A stretch of DNA of 64,000 bases from Lineus longissimus (Eukaryota > Nemertea > Pilidiophora > Heteronemertea > Lineidae). The DNA lies in assembly GCF_910592395.1 (NCBI RefSeq), contig NC_088310.1, forward strand, positions 14,393,501-14,457,500, written 5' to 3'. Below, piece by piece: positions 58,490 to 64,000 of the stretch (within the stretch, counting starts at the first letter, position 1; the number at the start of each line of letters is the position of its first letter). The translations under genes and the position numbers were made by a program. Under the pieces are notes generated by a model. It had not been told where the DNA came from. It did no database searches and saw only the letters and a list, made by a program, of their open reading frames with translations.

Positions 58490-58992
58490 CTCAATTGCTT
58501 GAAGCTTAAAAGTGTTTTTGCATCACTTCAGCCTTATATTGCCGCTCATGTATGAATCCTATCAACAGGAAAATAATGAAAAGTACTAGCATCCCCAACC
58601 ATTGACTTGTCTTTTTACATTTCCAATAAATAAGAAGGACCCTTACACAGAGTTTAAGACTCATTAGTGGCGTTTACACCATACGAAAATGCCGGTTCTA
58701 GACCGCCTTTTTTGTGTTTACACCATTGAACAAGAGGCCCAAGGGCCTGGCGCTCAGCTGAGTTGTTGCTGCGTTGTTCGTATATATTACATTACTCGTC
58801 AAACTCTACTAAACTAAGGACTCAAAGCCTAAGGATATTAGCTTCTGGATGTGTAACAGTGAATTACGGTAGACTGGCGCAATCTACTTCAAGCAAGCTC
58901 CACCCTTGCAATGTGTGCGCAAACAGATAACCTAACCTATATTGGACCATCAATTCTACACACAGCAACATGATTCATCCTCAGCTGTTACC

Positions 58993-59012
58993 ATGATGAT
59001 GATGATGATGAT
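58993..59012 (+). repeat. (ATG)n microsatellite
   Basis: Seven consecutive ATG/GAT units within element c. Confidence 0.85.
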
Positions 59013-59685
59013 CCTTTTCGCAAATTGGTCGTCTTCTGTCTTTCTTCCATACTTCAGTGCCACCGGATGTAGTCTGCCCTTGTGGAGGGATCCTTTCAGC
59101 ACCGGGACACAAGAATCCATGCGAATTGAATCACATGGAGAGACTAGCCCAATCACCCGCTTTTGGCTGGGTAGAAATGGGTAAATCTCGCAGACTGGAC
59201 CTTAAACTCTACTGCCGACGTGTGAGGCCGGTCTGACAGATGAGTAAGTGGGGTCCACCTAATGCAGAAGGCACCAGTTTCCCTAACTAAAAGGGTAACA
59301 TTAACAAAATGCTCTACCCAACTCTATTATTGCCTAAAGGCCTGTGTACACTAGTAAAATATTAGCAACATTTTTACATTTCCAGTTGCAACAAATGTTG
59401 CCAAAATGTTGCGTAGTGTGTACAGAGCAAAACGCGTCTTACAACATGTTGTAAAATTGTTGCAAATTAAATGCAATGCAATTCTTTGTTGCATGTTGTA
59501 AAAATGTTGCAAACTCTTCAGCCAATCAGAAATAGGATTTGCGTCATGTGATCTACCGGAGTTCATGTGACTTGAACAAGAAGCAGGTATAGCAATTCTC
59601 AAGTGAGTGTCTTGCTTCGTAGGGTGATGAAACCTTTTCTAGAAGTTTTTGTATGACGGCTTGTCAGTCAGCCGCAACTCCTTTA

Positions 59686-60264
59686 GGCTGCGTATCCATA
59701 GGCTGTTCCGTGCCCTGCACAACATTCCCTTTTTACCGCCTGGCGCGCCACACGGACAATGAACCTTCGTTGGTGTTATTGATCGTTCCCATAGGTTATG
59801 CCGTGTCACATTGCGGGCATATATGCACTGTGGATTGGGAATATAGGCCCATATTAGGATTGAACATTCTTTTGCGAATGAACAACACGGAAGCAATGTC
59901 TGAGGCGAAATTAATTCAAGAGGTTCATCAACGGGAACTACTCTGGGACCCCGAAACTGATGATTATCATAACAAGCACGAACCTGTAATTGTAATGTTT
60001 TATATACATGTACATGTCAATTTGATGTTGCAAGTGAAAATACAAGTTACTTGTATTTTCATTTTCAATATTCATAAGAAATTGTCTTCTGAAATAATGA
60101 CAGCGTGCGGATAAACGCGATTGACCGCTGCGAAATGAGGACTACAAAGGCCTACATGACCAAAAAGGAATATCCAATGGAGACTCAGGGCATAGTGCCA
60201 GGTCACAAGGCTGTTACGCCATAACGCCACACTACACAATGGCATACCCTATGGATACGCGGCC
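59686..60264. mobile_element. Harbinger-type MITE with TTA target duplication
   Basis: Ends are GGCTGCGTATCCATAGG and, read inward from the right, GGCCGCGTATCCATAGG. TTA flanks both (59683-59685 and 60265-60267), the usual PIF/Harbinger target. It is 579 bp long and carries a MADF fragment. Confidence 0.82.
59878..60000 (+). pseudogene. MADF-domain N-terminal fragment
   Basis: From ATG 59878 the frame reads MNNTEAMSEAKLIQEVHQRE and LLWDPETDDYHNKHEPV. The order (LI-EV--R..LWDP...DY-NK) is the first half of a MADF DNA-binding domain, a Myb relative carried by Harbinger-type elements. It may end at a CCT|GTAATT donor near 59988. The second half is absent, so this MITE keeps only an exon of its parent's DNA-binding gene. 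Confidence 0.65.
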
Positions 60265-60794
60265 TTAACAGGCAGTGGTATGCCCCATCATCCACCCTCA
60301 TTTTGATCCAGGGCCTGGTCCATATTCTCTTTGGTTATTTCGCCGCCTCTTCCGTCTCTCAACAATGACAGCTAAAATTGCTGCAGAAGCACTCAAAACA
60401 CATCTTCTCTCCTTGGAATCATCCATTTTCCCTCCAAAATACCTATTTCCCTTTGTTCCCACTAAAAAGTTTGCAACAATTTACCAACATGTTGTAAAAA
60501 TGTTGCTAATTTGTTGCAATTTTGTTGCTAGTGAACACAGGGCCTTGAAGGGCTTAAAATTGTTGTAAAAATGTTGGTAAAATGTTGCTAATATTTTACT
60601 AGTGTACACCCTGCTTAAGTCAAGTGAAACTCTTAACAAACCTTAGCAGAATGCCACCATTGAAATGTTGACAATAATGATAGCAAGTAAAAACTTTAAA
60701 CAGATAGACTTGATTTTTTTAACCAACTGCCACATGCGGTTTTCTTTATTTAGTAAATTTTGAGGTAAGTATTACAGAATGAAATACTTGAATA

Positions 60795-61575
60795 CTAGAA
60801 TTGCCTGGCTCTTCTGATGATTGCACTGGTGAACACCGAAGTCGATGGGATGTGCAAAGTCATAGCTCGATCCTCTCTCTTGGTCATCTTTGAGATGTGG
60901 TCACCAAATATGTTCAAATGCAGCTGCAGATCATTCCTGTCCTGCAAAACATGATGAGGAGATAACATTTTAATTTTGATAGAATAGGTAAGCTAGCCAA
61001 GTTTTATATCAAATACAAGGCCAACAACAACTGATAAGGCGCTAGGGCCGAATGATCAAGGAAGTTCATTGATGATATGATTGGGAATACATTGTGATAA
61101 GAGTGATGAATCGGCCCCGTTTGAAGCATTGTGCTATGTACAGTGTGCAAGTGTCAGTGTGTATCATATCGCATTTATTGTTTGTTGACATTTCAAATCG
61201 CTGGAGTCGATCCTCAATTACACTGTTTATGTACATTGGCAACCTTACCCGATGATATCAGAACGATGTTTATTATTGTCTTGTTTATTCACATTAGTTC
61301 TGCTATGTGACAAGAGTTATTTGTTGAGAAATCCATGATTTAAAGCCGGATTTTGACATCGTTTCTCAGACCAACCAAGCTGCATTTCGCAGATCGTTTT
61401 TCAACGATCGTCGACGAACTATTTCAAATTAATCACATCCAATTAAACAATCCAAGCCTTTCCTAATGTCATCAACATGCAATAACACAAGCAGCCAAAT
61501 ATTATCGCCTATGAAATTGTGAATTTAATGAGAACTTACCTCTGAATTGACAGAACGCGATCTATTCCATAGCAT
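60795..61575 (-). CDS. Two-exon, 60-residue ORF of unknown function
   Basis: Exon 1 (61575-61540) starts with ATG and ends gag|gtaagt, a consensus donor. Exon 2 (60941-60795) follows ttttgcag and ends with TAG; both junctions are phase 0. The product starts MLWNRSRSVNSE, has a helix-like middle (DLQLHLNIFGDHISKMTKRE) and a basic end (IIRRARQF). I do not recognise it. It lies antisense inside hairpin-ended element c, with its start 490 bp from that element's 3' end. It may be a captured host gene 5' end, or a host micro-gene whose intron the element occupies. The frame upstream of the ATG is open for about 8 codons. Confidence 0.45.
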
Positions 61576-61975
61576 GGTCTCCTTACGTCTGAACTGCGCA
61601 GACTCGAGACGTGACGTTCGCTGCACGTGTGATTGGACGTGGGATAACTCGCGCGAAATTTAAAATGCTCTTCTTGGGGGGTGCTCACTAAATTGCGCCA
61701 GTAACACCACCTGGTGAGAAATTCATGAACTATGCCTATTGATAATGAAAGAGAAAGCTTTGCCCTATAAAATTAGATTTGACTCATGATCCCCAACTGA
61801 GAAATCAGCTGCTGGAAAAGTTTTTGGAAAATTTCGCTCGGTGCCACCTAGTGGCCAAACCGCTCATCCTGCCGGACCCACATTTGGTCTATTCAGGAGT
61901 CCTGAAGGGTCTCAACGCCTCAGAGGGAAAATCTATCGCCTATCCGCCATAGTTTTGAAACGTGCCTGTTTAACG

Positions 61976-62006
<31 letters not shown>

Positions 62007-62338
62007 GGACACTCATTCTACCATTTACTCATATGAATAGCTCAGCTTTTCAGCTGAGCTAAAAATTGATACGGCTTAGTTTAGAATGCCAATTGCCGTT
62101 CTATCTTAAACCGGCAATCATTGGCGGGTCAGGACCGCCTTTTGAGCCGGCTCAGAATTTAGGACGGCATTGCGAATGGTGTGGACAGAAAATACCGGTT
62201 TATAACGCTTACTGAGTACGGCTACAGATGGCGCTGGTTGGAACTCTCCTCCTGTGGAGATAGAATCGCACAGCACGATGTCATTTTACATTGTTATGGT
62301 TTTGCATCGATTTTAGATTTTAATACTGACGGAATAAA

Positions 62339-62749
62339 ATGCCCCGAGAAGCCACGGAAAGAGGAAGGAACTGGTCTGAGAAAGAGACCAGATTATTGTT
62401 GGCGCTATGGAGTCGAGAAGACATCCAGAAGCAACTGGAAGGGACTGTCGAAGACTCAAAAATATACTGAAAAATGGCCATGGAAATGACCAAAATGGGT
62501 TTTGAACGAAATGGGGATCAGGTTTGTGCAAAAATTAAACGATTCAAACACAGGTACAAAGCTGTGCGTGATAACAATGTAAAGAAAACTGGAGCAAAAC
62601 GTATGACCATGGAGTATTATGATGAGGTGCATGCGATCTTGGGGTCTAAACCGGCGTTTAACCCACCCACCGATGGACATGATATTCGATGCTGGGGCAA
62701 GGAAAAAGTCCGAGAAGCTGAAGCCTCCCGTAGATCTGGAGCTGTCTGA
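62339..62749 (+). pseudogene. Trihelix (Myb/SANT-like) DNA-binding protein with one in-frame TGA
   Basis: From ATG 62339 the frame reads NWSEKETRLLLALWSREDIQ, the first helix of a trihelix domain, then an in-frame TGA at 62468-62470. It continues EMTKMGFERNGDQVCAKIKR and then HRYKAVRDNN, the second and third helices with the expected spacing. It ends after EYYDEVHAILGSKP and PPTDGHDI. Such proteins are encoded by several DNA transposons and by domesticated host genes. An Asp-rich stretch in the next frame (62745-62820) may belong to the same protein after a frameshift, ending at a GTAGGT donor near 62844. It lies inside the TIR element 58665-63402. Confidence 0.7.
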
Positions 62750-62849
62750 CGATGCTGCTGATGATGATTACGATGATGATGATGACAATGACGACCGGGA
62801 TGACGATGATGGAGATAATATGTCATTGGATGGACATCCTACTGGTAGG

Positions 62850-63300
62850 TACGGCAAAAAATACTGCTTTATAGGCCTACAATCTCTGCTGCCCATACAT
62901 AATCTCCTCTGACTATAACTTCTGGTGTTCCCTGCTTCACCCCCACCACAGCAGTATGCAAACAATAGCAACAGTCGAAATATCATATTCCGCTGCCTTC
63001 TCTTCCGCACCACGCAGTATTGTGCAAGCATTCTTGCTTGATGAGGTGAACTGGTCCTAACACCATCATTTAGCGAGTCAAATCTTCTGTTCCCGCGTCG
63101 TAATCTCTTCACAAAATGCAGCAATAATGGCTTTTTAACTTTCATTTTCTGACATTTCCGTGTTTACTTTTTTTCTTCTCATCACACAATTTGATCAATT
63201 CCACCCCGACCGGGAACAAGGTGCTTGCTATCGCCATCAAGCGGCCACTTCACAAAATATCTTTGATGCTATTTATAACGCCACGGCGAGCTCACCTCTA
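62850..63300. other. No supported gene
   Basis: Minus-strand frame 63145-62768 is Arg/Leu-rich without a family signal and overlaps the complement of the Asp-rich repeat. It probably represents intron or decayed interior of the surrounding TIR element. Confidence 0.35.
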
Positions 63301-63505
63301 GCGAGAATAAAAAGGTGTGGACAGAAAAGATTTCTAAGCCGGCTTAGATTCTGAGCTGGTTTAAAAATGCCGGTCTAAATTGGTCAGGTGTAAACGCGGC
63401 TATTGAAGTCAAGAACATGTGCATGGATATTGAGGTGGATCAAACGACACATTGCTCATGCATAATTCACCAGGGCTAAAGGCCTACACACAACCAAGAA
63501 ATTTC

Positions 63506-63573
63506 AATGGCCTAACAGATAAGGTATTGACCTGTGAAACATATGCCCCAGGTTCAATCCCACTTGGATAACT
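63506..63573 (+). repeat. tRNA-derived SINE head
   Basis: Box A-like TGGCCTAACAGATAAGG and box B-like GGTTCAATCCC, with paired arm text ccccaggttcaatcccact. It resembles the head at 42818 and may be the same SINE family. The remaining 63574-64000 shows no gene. Confidence 0.6.
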
Positions 63574-64000
63574 TTTATAAAATGTTCTTTCTGATGATTT
63601 TTGTGATAACATTTCTTCTTCCTTCTGAAAAAAACCTTATACTTAACTCTTTGAGAGTGTTGAACGGCATAAGTCATTTGCGTAAATCAGACAACAGTAA
63701 CATTGAACGACCTACGCATACATTACTTTCTACACACAGTTGAGCTGTGCTCAGCACTGTCTGGAATCGATCAGAGAGGCATCTACAGTAATTCTCGATT
63801 ACTAACAGTATGTTCTAATATTTTTTCTTACTATGGTCAGGTGATGGGTGGGTGTATATGATGGCGATAGCTAGCAGACGATTTTCTGTCAAAATGTTAG
63901 GTCAATTCAGATTTATGGCCCACAAAGATTTGGATGCCTTAGACAATGTTTTGATATGCAGTTTGTTGCTAGGGAGTTCTAGGATCAATTTCTGTGTTGT

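Larger units (their letters stand above)
59344..60609. mobile_element. TIR element with subterminal TTGTAAAAATGTTGC repeats
   Basis: The ends share gtgtacactagtaaaatatt followed by agcaac in inverted orientation. Both flanks carry many copies of ttgtaaaaatgttgc or its complement (59370-59515 and 60470-60590), which look like transposase-binding arrays. It contains a later Harbinger MITE (59686-60264). Superfamily not assigned; the target duplication is unclear. Confidence 0.72.
58730..62065 (+). mobile_element. Hairpin-ended non-autonomous element, copy c
   Basis: It starts ACAAGAGGCCCAAGGGCCT then GCGCTCAGCTGAG. It ends with the perfect hairpin AGCTCAGCT-TTTC-AGCTGAGCT (62039-62060) and AAAAA. 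A run of eight GACA units lies at 61978-62008. TTGA flanks both ends (58726-58729 and 62066-62069), but copies a and b show no such duplication. A near-consensus CTCF-like word gtgccacctagtggcca is at 61841. It contains a TIR element (59344-60609) and an antisense two-exon mini-gene (61575-60795). Confidence 0.8.
58665..63402. mobile_element. TIR element carrying a trihelix gene, split by element c
   Basis: The left end is TAGTGGCGTTTACACC and the right end, read inward, is TAGCCGCGTTTACACC. Inside both ends are ccggt/ccggc-rich words (gaaaatgccggttctagacc, aaaaatgccggtctaaatt). The element is interrupted at 58730-62065 by hairpin-ended copy c. A hAT-like end (TAGNG) is possible, but I cannot find an 8-bp target duplication, so the superfamily is open. 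The only gene seen is the trihelix ORF at 62339-62749. Confidence 0.6.

Noticed and set aside
58726-62069. TTGA as the general target duplication of hairpin-ended elements
   Set aside because: It flanks copy c only; copies a, b and the empty site of d show nothing similar, so it may be chance.
7241-62470. UGA reassigned to Trp or selenocysteine in this genome
   Set aside because: The affected genes also have frameshifts and one stop replaces Cys; ordinary decay explains the data better.
62619-62912. Asp-rich ORF as an independent acidic protein
   Set aside because: It overlaps the trihelix gene in the next frame and is made of a GAT/GAC simple repeat; more likely a frameshifted tail of that gene.
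58661-63410. Firm hAT assignment of the TIR element with the trihelix gene
   Set aside because: The TAGNG ends fit, but no 8-bp duplication is visible and no hAT transposase is present.

Overview
The window is nuclear DNA of an animal, most likely a marine invertebrate; nothing in it looks bacterial. Coding pieces are short exons bounded by GT..AG signals. Nearly all long ORFs belong to eukaryotic transposable elements: BEL/Pao, a gag-only Gypsy-type LTR element, a small second LTR element, a DIRS tyrosine-recombinase retroelement, a CR1/L2-type LINE, PIF/Harbinger, Tc1/mariner, pogo/Tigger-like and Mutator-like elements, and tRNA-derived SINEs. The abundant hairpin-ended repeats (5' AGGCCCAAGGGCCT, 3' GAGCTAAAAA) resemble repeats I associate with lophotrochozoan, especially mollusc, genomes. 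That placement is an inference from repeat style, not from a host gene.

Layout. 1-10 kb: a long dispersed repeat (second copy at 32978-35082) split by a hairpin-ended element at 507-3425, itself carrying a Mutator-like MITE, and by a gag-only LTR retrotransposon at 3940-8971. The second copy gives the uninterrupted site for both insertions. 10-13 kb: remnants of the hairpin-ended family, one probable exon of a UBR-type E3 ligase, and a 93-bp minisatellite. 13.3-17.1 kb: a decayed BEL/Pao element with a LINE inside its gag. 17.1-23.3 kb: a repeat interrupted once by a pogo/Tigger-like end and once by a PIF/Harbinger element (transposase and Myb-like genes) that contains a Tc1 element. 23.6-32.9 kb: a satellite, a small three-exon gene of unknown function, a fold-back, and a minus-strand multi-exon coiled-coil gene or pseudogene. 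35.2-37.9 kb: a complete but tiny LTR element with an unusual Cys-periodic ORF. 38-42.4 kb: hairpin-ended repeats and a THAP-domain fragment. 42.9-55.3 kb: a three-level nest in which a repeat contains a second Harbinger element that contains a GC-rich DIRS element with inverted termini. 55.5-63.6 kb: a SINE, two more hairpin-ended elements (one inside a TIR element with a trihelix gene), a Harbinger MITE with a MADF fragment, a two-exon mini-gene, and another tRNA-derived SINE.

How it fits together. The window reads as a stack of insertions into insertions, several of which can be ordered in time from target-site duplications and matching empty sites. Almost every transposon protein is broken by stops or frameshifts, so most elements look inactive. 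The best lead for something undescribed is the hairpin-ended family. Its copies differ in the middle but keep a 5' hairpin, a 3' hairpin with compensating base changes, a CTCF-like word about 355-375 bp from the 3' end, and an antisense ATG just inside that, often followed by a splice-donor-like GTAA. This suggests a Helitron-like element with a fixed 3' module, possibly one that picks up gene 5' ends.
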